Shown here piece by piece: positions 1 to 6,300 of a stretch of DNA of 19,916 nucleotides. The position numbers were made by a program, and so were the translations under genes. Every line of letters starts with the position of its first letter. Within the stretch, counting starts at the first letter, position 1. This DNA is from Planctomycetota bacterium (lineage in GTDB: Bacteria; Planctomycetota; MHYJ01; JACQXL01), in contig JACQXL010000134.1 of the NCBI GenBank assembly GCA_016208805.1, forward strand, positions 1 through 19,916, read 5' to 3'. Below the pieces are notes generated by a model, which was not told the DNA's origin, did not search any database, and saw only the letters and a list, made by a program, of their open reading frames with translations.

Positions 1-1
1 C

Positions 2-160
2 CCGGCCCCGCTCTACCGCTTGGACACGGCCGCCAAGGATTTCACCAACTATCTGAACGTGATGATTCCGCTGGATGCTAATCGCAAGTTCGTGACATCG
101 GTTTACAGGGATGGGGTTACAACGGCTTGTGAGATTTACTTAATGGGTTATATCCGATGA
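2..160 (+). CDS. C-terminal end of an unidentified protein (5' end outside the window)
   Basis: An open frame enters from the left edge in frame 2 and runs 52 codons to a TGA at 158-160. The visible residues are mixed polar and hydrophobic, with a stretch around FTNYLNVMIPLDANRKFV and an end of EIYLMGYIR. No motif allows a family call. Codon use (many C- or G-ending codons) matches the neighbouring real genes, which is why I treat it as coding. The stop codon lies at the first base of a strong inverted repeat that could end the transcript. It could be a chance open frame, but the lack of stops and the hairpin right after the stop favour a real gene end. Confidence 0.5.
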   Translation, partial: PAPLYRLDTAAKDFTNYLNVMIPLDANRKFVTSVYRDGVTTACEIYLMGYIR

Positions 161-208
161 GATACACGATGCGGGATACGAGATGCGCGTATCCCGTATC
201 CCGTATCT
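160..208. repeat. Inverted repeat with 21-bp arms after the first gene; possible terminator
   Basis: Arms at 160-180 and 188-208 pair over 21 positions with three mismatches around a 7-base loop. The inner nine pairs (CGGGATACG/CGTATCCCG) are perfect. It starts on the last base of the upstream stop codon and ends about 20 bases before the lepA promoter, so a transcription-ending or mRNA-protecting role fits. There is no T tract after it, so it is not a canonical intrinsic terminator. It is also internally repetitive (GGGATAC units), like the other dispersed repeats here. Confidence 0.6.
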
Positions 209-228
209 GAGCGCCACACTTCATTATC

Positions 229-256
229 TTGACATCGCCAAACACATTGCTTAAAT
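229..256 (+). promoter_or_regulatory. Candidate sigma-70-type promoter of lepA
   Basis: TTGACA at 229-234 matches the -35 consensus exactly. TTAAAT at 251-256 is a fair -10 hexamer, 16 bases downstream. A start site about 7 bases after the -10 would fall almost on the lepA ATG at 265, giving a leader of only a few bases. No Shine-Dalgarno sequence is visible before that ATG, which is consistent. The TTG that would extend the lepA frame to 229 is part of this -35 box. Confidence 0.45.
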
Positions 257-264
257 GTCCGGCT

Positions 265-2082
265 ATGCCAGAGATAAACCCCTACGGGATAAACAAGATT
301 CGCAATTTCTGCATCATCGCCCATATTGACCACGGCAAATCCACCTTGGCCGACCGGTTGCTGGAAATCACCCATACCGTGTCGTCCAGGGAATTGCATA
401 ACCAGTTTCTGGATAGCAACCCGATAGAACGCGAACGGGGCGTGACCATCAAGGCCAAGGCCGTGGCGATGCACTATAGCGGTTACGACCTAAACTTGAT
501 TGATACGCCCGGACATGTGGATTTCAGTTACGAAGTGCTCAAGTCCCTGCGCGCCTGCGAAGGCGCCCTGCTGCTGGTTGATGCGACTCAGGGCGTCCAG
601 GCCCAGACCGTAGCCAATGCCCTGCTGGCCAAAGAAGCCCATCTGACCATCATCCCGGCCATCAATAAGATTGACCACCCCTCGGCCCAGCCGGACATCA
701 TCAAGGAAGAAATGAAGATAACCCTGGGCATCAAGCCAGAGGAAGTATTACTGGTCAGCGCCAAAAACGGCACCAATGCCGATAAGGTGCTGGATGCGGT
801 GGTTGAGCGCATCAAACCGCCCACCGGCGACGCTACCAAGCCGCTCCAGGCGCTGATATTTGACTCGGTCTACGACGACTACCGCGGCGTGATTATCTAT
901 ATCCGCCTGATGCACGGGCAGATTAAAGTCGGTGATGAAATCATAATGATGCGCACCAACCTCCTTTACAAAGTGGAGGAAGTCGGCAAATTCAGGCCGA
1001 AGATGTTTGCGATAGATAAACTCTCGGCCGGCGAGGTCGGCTATGTCATTGCCGGCATCCGAAATATCCGCGATGTCAAGATTGGCGATACGATTACGCA
1101 TAAAGACAACCGTTGCGCCCAGCCGCTGCCCGGCTATCAGGAACCGCTGTCAATGGTCTTTGCCGGATTCTACCCGGCCGGCGATACGGATTTCAAGACG
1201 TTAAAACGGGCCATAGAACGGCTGAGTCTCAATGACGCCTCGTTCTCATTTGAGCCGGAGACCTCCGAGGCGCTCGGTCTGGGTTTCCGGTGCGGGTTCC
1301 TCGGGCTGTTCCATATGGAGATTGTCAAGGAACGGCTGGAGCGCGAAGAGGATGTGGAACTGGTCCAGACCGCGCCGAACGTGCCTTATGAAGTCACCCT
1401 GATAGAACGCGGGCATACCAAGACCATCAGAATTAATAATCCGGCCGACCTGCCGGATGATATGACCATCAAGGAAATCAAAGAGCCGGTGGTCCGGGTG
1501 AGTATGGTTATCCCGACCGATTGCATCGGCATAATTATGCAATTATCGGACAGCCGACGCGGCAAGACGGTCCGGACCGAATATATCAGCCCGACCAGAG
1601 TGATACTTACTTATGACCTGCCGCTGGGCGAGATTATCTACGATTTCTACGATAAACTCAAATCCGCCACGCGCGGATATGCGACAATGGATTATTCATT
1701 CAAGGACTACGAGGCGGCCGATTTGGTGAAACTGCGCATCCTGGTGGCGGATTCCGAAGTGGATGCCTTTTCCAGCATCGTGCACCGCGATGAAGCCGAG
1801 TCCAAAGGCAGGCGAATTATCCAGACGCTGCGCAAGGAGATTCCGAAGCATTTGTTCCAGATAGCCCTGCAGGCCAGCATCGGCAAACGGGTGGTTGCCC
1901 GCGAGAATATCAGCCCGCTGGCCAAACACGTCACCGGCAAGTGCTACGGCGGCGATATCACCCGGAAACGCAAACTCTGGGCCAAGCAAAAGGAAGGCAA
2001 AAAGCGGATGAAGGCGGTCGGCCGGGTGGAAATCCCACAGGAAGCGTTCCTGGCCGTGCTGGGCGGTAGTGTGGCAGTTTGA
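265..2082 (+). CDS. lepA: Elongation factor 4 (LepA), ribosomal back-translocating GTPase
   Basis: LepA is a translational GTPase that acts on ribosomes in the cytoplasm. The G motifs are plain: AHIDHGKST near the N-terminus, RERGVTIKA (switch I), DTPGHVDF (G3), NKID (G4) and SAK (G5). The LepA-specific C-terminal domain follows and ends with RKLWAKQKEGKKRMK and a final alanine/valine-rich tail. At 605 residues it is close to the roughly 600 usual for the family, and no region is missing. I start at ATG 265 (MPEINPYG), because the longer frame needs a TTG at 229 that belongs to a promoter-like -35 box. In Gram-negative bacteria lepA and lepB often sit next to each other, as here. An intergenic repeat cluster of about 150 bp separates the two, so joint transcription is uncertain. 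Confidence 0.97.
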   Translation: MPEINPYGINKIRNFCIIAHIDHGKSTLADRLLEITHTVSSRELHNQFLDSNPIERERGVTIKAKAVAMHYSGYDLNLIDTPGHVDFSYEVLKSLRACEGALLLVDATQGVQAQTVANALLAKEAHLTIIPAINKIDHPSAQPDIIKEEMKITLGIKPEEVLLVSAKNGTNADKVLDAVVERIKPPTGDATKPLQALIFDSVYDDYRGVIIYIRLMHGQIKVGDEIIMMRTNLLYKVEEVGKFRPKMFAIDKLSAGEVGYVIAGIRNIRDVKIGDTITHKDNRCAQPLPGYQEPLSMVFAGFYPAGDTDFKTLKRAIERLSLNDASFSFEPETSEALGLGFRCGFLGLFHMEIVKERLEREEDVELVQTAPNVPYEVTLIERGHTKTIRINNPADLPDDMTIKEIKEPVVRVSMVIPTDCIGIIMQLSDSRRGKTVRTEYISPTRVILTYDLPLGEIIYDFYDKLKSATRGYATMDYSFKDYEAADLVKLRILVADSEVDAFSSIVHRDEAESKGRRIIQTLRKEIPKHLFQIALQASIGKRVVARENISPLAKHVTGKCYGGDITRKRKLWAKQKEGKKRMKAVGRVEIPQEAFLAVLGGSVAV

Positions 2083-2094
2083 GCGGAGCGAATT

Positions 2095-2136
2095 ATGGTC
2101 CATCCTAAAGGTGAATCGGCTGTACCACCTTTAGGG
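2095..2136. repeat. 42-nt dispersed hairpin repeat, copy 1
   Basis: A 42-base sequence found again at 9894-9935 with only two differences. It folds into a hairpin with perfect 10-bp arms (CCTAAAGGTG at 2104-2113, CACCTTTAGG at 2126-2135). Here it lies 12 bases after the lepA stop; copy 2 lies 9 bases after the exbD stop. The matching placement just downstream of stop codons suggests a 3'-end element or preferred insertion site. Confidence 0.85.
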
Positions 2137-2141
2137 CTGCC

Positions 2142-2223
2142 AACTATACTGGGCTGATAACGCCCCAGCCCCCCGTCCCGATGGCCATCGGGGCGGAAGG
2201 CTGGGTCTAACAGCCCAAGTATA
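2142..2223. repeat. Nested long inverted repeat between lepA and lepB
   Basis: Three nested pairs share one centre. The outer arms are 2145-2156 and 2211-2223 (one unpaired base), the middle arms CCCAGCC 2164-2170 and GGCTGGG 2199-2205, and the core is a perfect 16-bp palindrome CCCGATGG/CCATCGGG at 2177-2192. The single-stranded form could fold into one stem of about 80 bases. It ends 8 bases before the lepB ribosome binding site, so it could affect lepB translation or end lepA transcription; which of the two cannot be told from sequence. Confidence 0.8.
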
Positions 2224-2240
2224 AAGAAACGGAGTAACCA

Positions 2241-3698
2241 ATGTATAAATCTTTAGAGTGGTTCCGGAGTAACATAGAGGTCTTCTTGATTGCCTTTATA
2301 ATGGCGATGCTGATACGTTGTTTCACCGTGGAGGTCTTCAAGATTCCGACCGGCTCAATGGAGCCGACCCTGCACGGCAGTTACACGGACGGCGACCGGA
2401 TTATCGCCAATAAGTTCAGGTATTATTACAGCAAGCCGGCCCGGTTTGATGTAGCGCTGTTCAAATTCCCGCTGGACAAAACCAAGAACTTCGTCAAGCG
2501 CATCGTCGGCCTGCCGGACGAGGAACTGATGATTAAAGAAGGCAATATCTACTACCGGCCCAAGGAACAGGACAAGACCGCAGTCAGTCCCGACACGAAG
2601 TGTCGGGATAAATTCCTGATTGCCAAGAAACCGCTGGATGTCCAGGAATCAATCTGGATAGATGTTTTTGACTGGAAGACAAACGGCGGCACGTTTGAGG
2701 CACTTGCGGCCAAATGGGAAATGCCCGACCGGCAGAAAGCAGATTATCTGGCCGACAACGGTATGTTAACCATCGGCCCCAAACCGGCCGAATTCGTTTA
2801 CCGCGAAACTATTAAGGATAAATACCCGAATGACAGCGGCGGCCGGAATAATGTCCAGGATATAAAGTTTGCCGCCCGGTGCCGGCTGATGACCGAGGAC
2901 ACGGAGTTGAGGATAAAATTGAAATCGGTCTCGGAACAATCCGGCATCAACGAGTTTACGGTCAGAATCGCGCCCGGCAAATCCGAAACGACCAGAGTTG
3001 AAAATACATTTGAACATAAAATAAGTTCACCGCTTACGGTCAAAACCATACCGCTCAAATTTGACTTCGCACTTAATAAGGACTATTTGGTGGAATTTAT
3101 GAACTTTGACGGCTCGGTTTATGTCACGGTGGACAATACCGTTATCCTGAAATATGATTACGCCAATTTCTTGGGAGATATGTCATTCGGCTGGGCGATT
3201 CCGGTTGAGCAGGTTTCATTGGACACCACCGGCAACGGCAAGCCCGTCCCGAATGCTTTCGGGACTAATAGGGGCATCGTCATATCCGACCTGAAAATCA
3301 GCCGTGATATCTACTATGCCAGCAACTACAACGGACGCGGGACCTTTGAGGAAGGCAAACCCGAACTCGTTCCGCCGGGCAAATATGTCGTTATGGGCGA
3401 TAATGTCCCCAACAGCAAGGATAGCCGCCTCTGGCGGGTCAAGAAGGTCATCCTCAAGAACGGCACAGTCATTGAATGCGATGGCGATTACTTCCGGGAT
3501 GACGGCAGAGAAATCCAGATATTCAGGGATGAATCCCAGAACCGGGGCGGCGATATCTGGGGCATCCCCCATACCCTAAAAATGGAAGATATTCTTGATA
3601 TTAAAGAGGAATATTATAAGTTCATTGATGCCGACGAGGTCTTCGGCAAGGCGGTGATGGTCTACTGGCCGCCTAAACGGTGGAAATTCATAAGATAA
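2241..3698 (+). CDS. lepB: Signal peptidase I with a large central insertion
   Basis: This membrane protease removes signal peptides from exported proteins. A single N-terminal membrane segment covers about residues 11-28. The nucleophile is Ser39 in PTGSMEPTL and the general base is Lys86 in FVKRIVGLPDE, equivalent to the E. coli Ser90/Lys145 pair. The late conserved box GDNVPNSKDSR starts at residue 386. At 485 residues it is far longer than typical bacterial enzymes. The extra 250 or so residues between the KR-VGLP box and the GDN box look like a beta-rich domain with alternating hydrophobic strands (for example YLVEFMNFDGSVYVTVDN). GGAG at 2231-2234 sits correctly before ATG 2241. Two palindromic repeats are translated in frame inside the insertion (residues about 111-123 and 335-342). 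Both catalytic residues are present, so it should be active. Confidence 0.95.
   Translation: MYKSLEWFRSNIEVFLIAFIMAMLIRCFTVEVFKIPTGSMEPTLHGSYTDGDRIIANKFRYYYSKPARFDVALFKFPLDKTKNFVKRIVGLPDEELMIKEGNIYYRPKEQDKTAVSPDTKCRDKFLIAKKPLDVQESIWIDVFDWKTNGGTFEALAAKWEMPDRQKADYLADNGMLTIGPKPAEFVYRETIKDKYPNDSGGRNNVQDIKFAARCRLMTEDTELRIKLKSVSEQSGINEFTVRIAPGKSETTRVENTFEHKISSPLTVKTIPLKFDFALNKDYLVEFMNFDGSVYVTVDNTVILKYDYANFLGDMSFGWAIPVEQVSLDTTGNGKPVPNAFGTNRGIVISDLKISRDIYYASNYNGRGTFEEGKPELVPPGKYVVMGDNVPNSKDSRLWRVKKVILKNGTVIECDGDYFRDDGREIQIFRDESQNRGGDIWGIPHTLKMEDILDIKEEYYKFIDADEVFGKAVMVYWPPKRWKFIR
2571..2608 (+). repeat. In-frame coding palindromic element inside lepB (DKTAVSP family)
   Basis: Bases 2571-2592 are identical over 22 positions to 19634-19655 in the HEAT-repeat gene, and most of this recurs inverted at 5272-5291. 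A hairpin TCCCGACAC-GAA-GTGTCGGGA (2588-2608) follows directly. It is read as DKTAVSP...RDK, the same frame as in the HEAT-repeat gene. The identical block in unrelated proteins shows it is a mobile or dispersed sequence and not a shared domain. Confidence 0.85.
3246..3265. repeat. Second in-frame palindrome inside lepB
   Basis: GTCCCGAA (3246-3253) and TTCGGGAC (3258-3265) pair perfectly around a 4-base loop. It is translated as part of PVPNAFGT near residue 340, within the large lepB insertion. The GTCCCGA...TCGGGAC core matches the palindromes at 4821-4841, 10067-10089 and elsewhere. Confidence 0.65.
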
Positions 3699-4043
3699 CG
3701 ATTTCCACAAATTATAACCGCCTAAAACCTATTATAAATAAGAGGTTATGGCTATGCAGCGGACAATCTAAGCGGACTCTGCGGCTTGAATAGGCACAAA
3801 TAATGCCTTTATTCACGGACGTGCGCACGGAATAAACCGAATAGTCTAATATAACACTATAAATTGTAATAAGTTATAATAAGGCATCCGGACTGTATTT
3901 TAAGCCGTTAGATTGTAATAAGTTATAGGAATGTGAATAGCCGATTTAAGCGCTGGCGGGCCGATTTATAGCGTGAAATACTCAACTTTTATGCTCAATA
4001 ATTATCCACAAGTTATCAACACCGAAAAACCCTTATAAATTGT
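3699..4043. other. AT-rich gene-free stretch between lepB and lptB
   Basis: I find no credible gene in these 345 bases. They hold a 16-bp direct repeat ATTGTAATAAGTTATA at 3863-3878 and 3912-3927, an inverted repeat TTTATTC (3808-3814)/GAATAAA (3830-3836) around a GTGCGCAC palindrome, and two DnaA-box-like 9-mers at 4002-4021. Composition is clearly more A+T-rich than the flanking genes. The mix resembles a small regulatory or replication-related region, but nothing here proves either. Confidence 0.6.
4002..4021 (+). promoter_or_regulatory. Two adjacent DnaA-box-like sites upstream of lptB
   Basis: TTATCCACA at 4002-4010 is the exact E. coli-type DnaA box consensus. TTATCAACA at 4013-4021 differs from it at one base. 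They are 11 bp apart, one helical turn, in the same orientation. A possible -10 (TATAAA, 4034-4039) lies just before the lptB ATG at 4044, so bound DnaA could touch the lptB promoter. Binding is not shown by sequence alone. Confidence 0.4.
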
Positions 4044-4799
4044 ATGCTTTTACGGGTAGAAAAACTGGTCAAGATATACACCGGCCGCCGGGTGGTGGAC
4101 GAGGTCAGTTTTGAGATAAACGAAGGCGAGATTGTCGGTCTTTTAGGCCGCAATGGCGCCGGCAAAACCACCACCTTTAAGATGACCATCGGCCTTATCC
4201 TGCCCACCAATGGCAAGGTCTCGTTTAATAGCAGGATAAACGGCAATAGACAGGACCGTCAGTGGGTGGAAATTACCAACCTGCCGATGTATCAGCGGGT
4301 CAGATACGGTATGGGCTACCTGCCCCAGGAGCCGTCGGTATTCCAGAACCTGACTGTAGAAGAAAACCTGTTGGCCATACTGGAAAGCAGGTCCGGCTTG
4401 AGCAAAGGCCGGCGCCTGTCCGAAGCCGCCCGCCTGCTGAACGAATACGGACTGAGCCGTCTGGCCCGTCAAAAGGCATACACCTTATCCGGTGGCGAGA
4501 AACGCCGGCTGGAAATCTGCCGCGCCCTGATAACCTCGCCCTCGCTTATCCTGCTTGATGAACCATTCTCCGGCGTTGACCCGATTGCCGTCAACGAGAT
4601 ACAGGATATCATCAAGAAACTGAAAACTAAAGGCATCAGCATCCTGCTGACCGACCACAATGTCCGCGAGACGCTGACCGTTACGGACCATTCTTATGTA
4701 ATTAACGAAGGCGGAATTATCTGCCGCGGCACGCCGTCCGAAATTATGAACGACCCGATGGTCAGGACTAAATACCTGGGTGAAAGATTCAGGATGTAG
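4044..4799 (+). CDS. lptB: Lipopolysaccharide export ABC transporter ATP-binding protein LptB
   Basis: LptB is the cytoplasmic ATPase that powers extraction of LPS from the inner membrane by LptFG. Motifs at expected positions are Walker A GRNGAGKT (35-42), the Q-loop region YLPQEPSVF near 93-100, signature LSGGE (148-152), Walker B LILLDEP (168-174, catalytic Glu173) and switch His205 in TDHNVRET. The strings GYLPQE, DEPFSGVDPI, TDHNVRETL and the ending YLGERFRM track E. coli LptB almost word for word, including the end point, so the TAG at 4797-4799 is a genuine stop. It has 251 residues against about 241 in E. coli; the extra residues fall in a short loop after the first strand (SFNSRINGNRQDRQ). 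No Shine-Dalgarno sequence is obvious. The other Lpt genes are not in the window. Confidence 0.95.
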   Translation: MLLRVEKLVKIYTGRRVVDEVSFEINEGEIVGLLGRNGAGKTTTFKMTIGLILPTNGKVSFNSRINGNRQDRQWVEITNLPMYQRVRYGMGYLPQEPSVFQNLTVEENLLAILESRSGLSKGRRLSEAARLLNEYGLSRLARQKAYTLSGGEKRRLEICRALITSPSLILLDEPFSGVDPIAVNEIQDIIKKLKTKGISILLTDHNVRETLTVTDHSYVINEGGIICRGTPSEIMNDPMVRTKYLGERFRM

Positions 4800-4810
4800 T
4801 TATTCCAGAT

Positions 4811-4851
4811 TGTCATTGCGAGTCCCGATGGCTATCGGGACGTGGCAATCT
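4811..4851. repeat. Dispersed repeat of the TGTCATTGCGAG...GCAATCT type, intergenic copy
   Basis: The ends TGTCATTGCGAG (4811-4822) and GCAATCT (4845-4851) enclose a perfect hairpin GTCCCGAT-GGCT-ATCGGGAC. The same element, inverted, lies inside the ino1 gene at 12171-12210. This type of small repeat is common in genomes of uncultured environmental bacteria. It fills most of the gap between lptB and the next gene. Confidence 0.8.
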
Positions 4852-4880
4852 GACACGGAAGAGAAAATAAGGGATTCATT

Positions 4881-5327
4881 ATGAACAAGAAAATCATGTT
4901 ACCATTTATTATTCTGCTGGGCTGGTTGATACCAGGTGCGGCCCACTGGATGCTCAACAGCCGCGTCAAGGGATATATTATATTTTCGCTTACCTGCCTG
5001 ACCCTGGCCATCGGACTGCTCCTTTCCGATTTCCGGACTCTTCGTTTTATGGACAACCACTTTTACTATCTGGGCCAATTCGGCTGCGGACTGGTCTTCC
5101 TGGCCAACCTGTTCCTGACCGGCGGTCACCCGCTCGGAGTAATATCACTGCCCTATTTTGAGATTGGCTTGCTGTACACCTGCGTGGCGGGCACGCTCAA
5201 CCTCGTTCTTCTGTTAAGTCTGTTCCAGCCCCGCATAAGTGCCCCTCTGAGCGGGAGGCACTGCGGTGCTCCGGGACTGACTGCGGTCTTGCCCGTGCCG
5301 GCCGCACCTGAAGAGGAAGTAAAATGA
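4881..5327 (+). CDS. DUF6677-like small multi-pass membrane protein
   Basis: The function is unknown. The 148 residues contain about four hydrophobic segments (roughly 5-22, 32-50, 62-80 and 90-113), starting with LLGWLIPGAAHWMLNSRVKGYIIF. That pattern of a first helix with GW-xPG, a His and a basic loop resembles the DUF6677/TM2-like proteins common in planctomycetes; this is recognition by eye. The tail after residue 117 (ISAPLSG...GLTAVLP) is not helical membrane sequence: it is encoded by a dispersed palindromic repeat at 5230-5291, so the original C-terminus was probably replaced or extended. The stop overlaps the start of the next gene (ATGA at 5324-5327), pointing to translational coupling. 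Confidence 0.75.
   Translation: MNKKIMLPFIILLGWLIPGAAHWMLNSRVKGYIIFSLTCLTLAIGLLLSDFRTLRFMDNHFYYLGQFGCGLVFLANLFLTGGHPLGVISLPYFEIGLLYTCVAGTLNLVLLLSLFQPRISAPLSGRHCGAPGLTAVLPVPAAPEEEVK
5230..5291 (-). repeat. DKTAVSP-family repeat, inverted and split by a second insertion, inside a coding tail
   Basis: Read on the minus strand, 5291-5272 carries the CAAGACCGCAGTCAGTCCCG core shared with lepB and the HEAT-repeat gene. The other half (5230-5242, CCCGCATAAGTGC) matches the hairpin part of the 19634-19668 copy. About 29 bases containing GCACTGCGGTGC split the two halves, which looks like one repeat inserted into another. The whole block is translated as the C-terminal tail of the membrane protein. 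Confidence 0.75.
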
Positions 5328-5506
5328 TACTTTATTTTATTTCAATTATCGGCCTGTTTCTGTTAATTGCAATGATTATCTCGCTGGGGCTCGGCCTGGC
5401 TCTGCCCACTGACGATATCAAGATAATTACCCGGGTCGCATTAAAGAACTTGCGACTGTTGTGCATTATGGTATTAGTAATTTGCCTGATAATCATTATC
5501 ATTTAG
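5324..5506 (+). CDS. Small two-helix membrane protein
   Basis: A 60-residue protein made of two hydrophobic helices (about 2-28 and 42-60) joined by a short polar loop, PTDDIKIITRVALKNLR. The start ATG 5324 overlaps the upstream TGA, so the two membrane proteins are likely made together and may interact. No family is recognised. It ends at a TAG (5504-5506), right after a run of isoleucines. The frame then stays open for 35 codons and joins the next gene in phase, so a read-through product fused to the PhoU-like protein is formally possible. The simpler reading is a normal short gene followed by a hairpin. Confidence 0.7.
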   Translation: MILYFISIIGLFLLIAMIISLGLGLALPTDDIKIITRVALKNLRLLCIMVLVICLIIIII

Positions 5507-5595
5507 AGACTGTTAGCATACAGCCACGAAGCGGCTGGAGACGTTACAGTCTCTTATCCCGATGAATCCCGTCATGACGGGCCGACATCGGGATA
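5505..5595. repeat. Two nested hairpins between the small membrane gene and the PhoU-like gene
   Basis: The first hairpin pairs AGAGACTGT (5505-5513) with ACAGTCTCT (5546-5554) and has an inner stem CAGCC/GGCTG (5521-5537). It starts at the stop codon and could act as a terminator, though no T run follows. The second pairs TATCCCGATG (5555-5564) with CATCGGGATA (5586-5595) around a perfect 14-bp palindrome CCCGTCATGACGGG (5568-5581). The second belongs to the CCCGA/TCGGG palindromes dispersed through the window. Confidence 0.7.
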
Positions 5596-5611
5596 CATAG
5601 AAAGGAACGCT

Positions 5612-6256
5612 ATGAACATAGAATCTACGCCGATACCTACCCCAGGGGATATGGGTGGCCCGCTCAAGGCCATTTACCAGGGTATGGAAGAATCCCTAAC
5701 CAATATCTTTGAAACAGTGCGCACCGGCCAGGCATCGCTCCTGATGCCGGCCAAAACAATGAATACTGTCATTACCGCCAAAATACAGGAAATCGGCCAG
5801 GCCGCAGCCAGTCCCCCCGATGGACATCGGGGGGGCCAGGCCCAAAACACCGACCATAACCACAAAGTGGCCGGCGATATGACCAAACGGCTTGATATCA
5901 TCCGGACCAACCTGGAGAAACTGATTACCCTGGCCGAAGATAAAACCGTAAAGGGCGTCCTTTTCAGCGATAAGGCCGTTCAGGAACTGGGCTATCTGAT
6001 TGGCAGCGCCAAGTATCTGTTCCGGTGTATGAACGATGCGGTCACCACCAAAAACCCCACGCTCATAAAGTATGTCATTGACACGGCCGGCGCGCTGGAG
6101 GACTCGGCCGACAAGTTCAGCCAGGAACACGAAGAACGGCTGGTGGCCGGCCTCTGCCAGCCCCAGTCCTCGGCCATATTTATTGATATGCTCAATAACC
6201 TGAAATCCAGCCTCTGGCATCTCAAGGCGCTAAGCCGTAAGGCACAGTATCTTTAA
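5612..6256 (+). CDS. PhoU-like all-helical protein
   Basis: The 214-residue protein is predicted all-helical without membrane segments. Its second half matches the PhoU/Na-Pi-cotransporter C-terminal pattern: a helix of small and acidic residues (AGALEDSADKFSQEHEERLVAGLCQ), then SSAIFIDMLNNLKSSLWHLKALSRKA, where PhoU domains have the ...DLLxxLERIxDHA... helix. PhoU proteins regulate phosphate uptake and signalling; here no Pst or phosphate transporter gene is adjacent, so the role is open. AAAGGAA before ATG 5612 is a usable ribosome binding site. A palindromic repeat is translated at about residues 68-75 (PPDGHRGG), exactly between the two helical halves, a spot that tolerates insertions. 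The PhoU assignment is by pattern only. Confidence 0.6.
   Translation: MNIESTPIPTPGDMGGPLKAIYQGMEESLTNIFETVRTGQASLLMPAKTMNTVITAKIQEIGQAAASPPDGHRGGQAQNTDHNHKVAGDMTKRLDIIRTNLEKLITLAEDKTVKGVLFSDKAVQELGYLIGSAKYLFRCMNDAVTTKNPTLIKYVIDTAGALEDSADKFSQEHEERLVAGLCQPQSSAIFIDMLNNLKSSLWHLKALSRKAQYL
5813..5834. repeat. In-frame palindrome inside the PhoU-like gene
   Basis: CCCCCCGATG (5813-5822) and CATCGGGGGG (5825-5834) pair perfectly around two bases. It is translated as PPDGHRGG, a glycine/proline stretch without counterpart in the surrounding helices. The core matches the CCGATGG..CATCGG palindromes at 2177-2192 and 4821-4841. Confidence 0.75.
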
Positions 6257-6258
6257 TC

Positions 6259-6286
6259 TTGACAGGAAAAAGATAGGTTGTATCAT
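6259..6286 (+). promoter_or_regulatory. Candidate sigma-70-type promoter of the kinase gene
   Basis: TTGACA (6259-6264, perfect -35) and TATCAT (6281-6286, five of six -10 bases) are 16 bases apart. A start site about 7 bases downstream would lie near 6293, only about 8 bases before ATG 6301, leaving no room for a Shine-Dalgarno sequence. This suggests a near-leaderless mRNA and an independent transcription unit starting at the kinase gene. Confidence 0.6.
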
Positions 6287-6300
6287 ACGCATAATTAATT

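Noticed and set aside
229..264. TTG start giving LepA 12 extra residues
   Set aside because: The TTG is part of a perfect TTGACA -35 box, has no ribosome binding site, and the ATG at 265 gives the normal LepA length.
4797..4799. TAG at the lptB end as a sense codon
   Set aside because: The protein ends at the same place as E. coli LptB (YLGExFRx), and read-through adds only 17 residues made from a dispersed repeat.
5505..5554. Intrinsic terminator
   Set aside because: The stem is good but no T tract follows, and many non-terminator palindromes of this kind occur in the window, so I list it as a repeat only.
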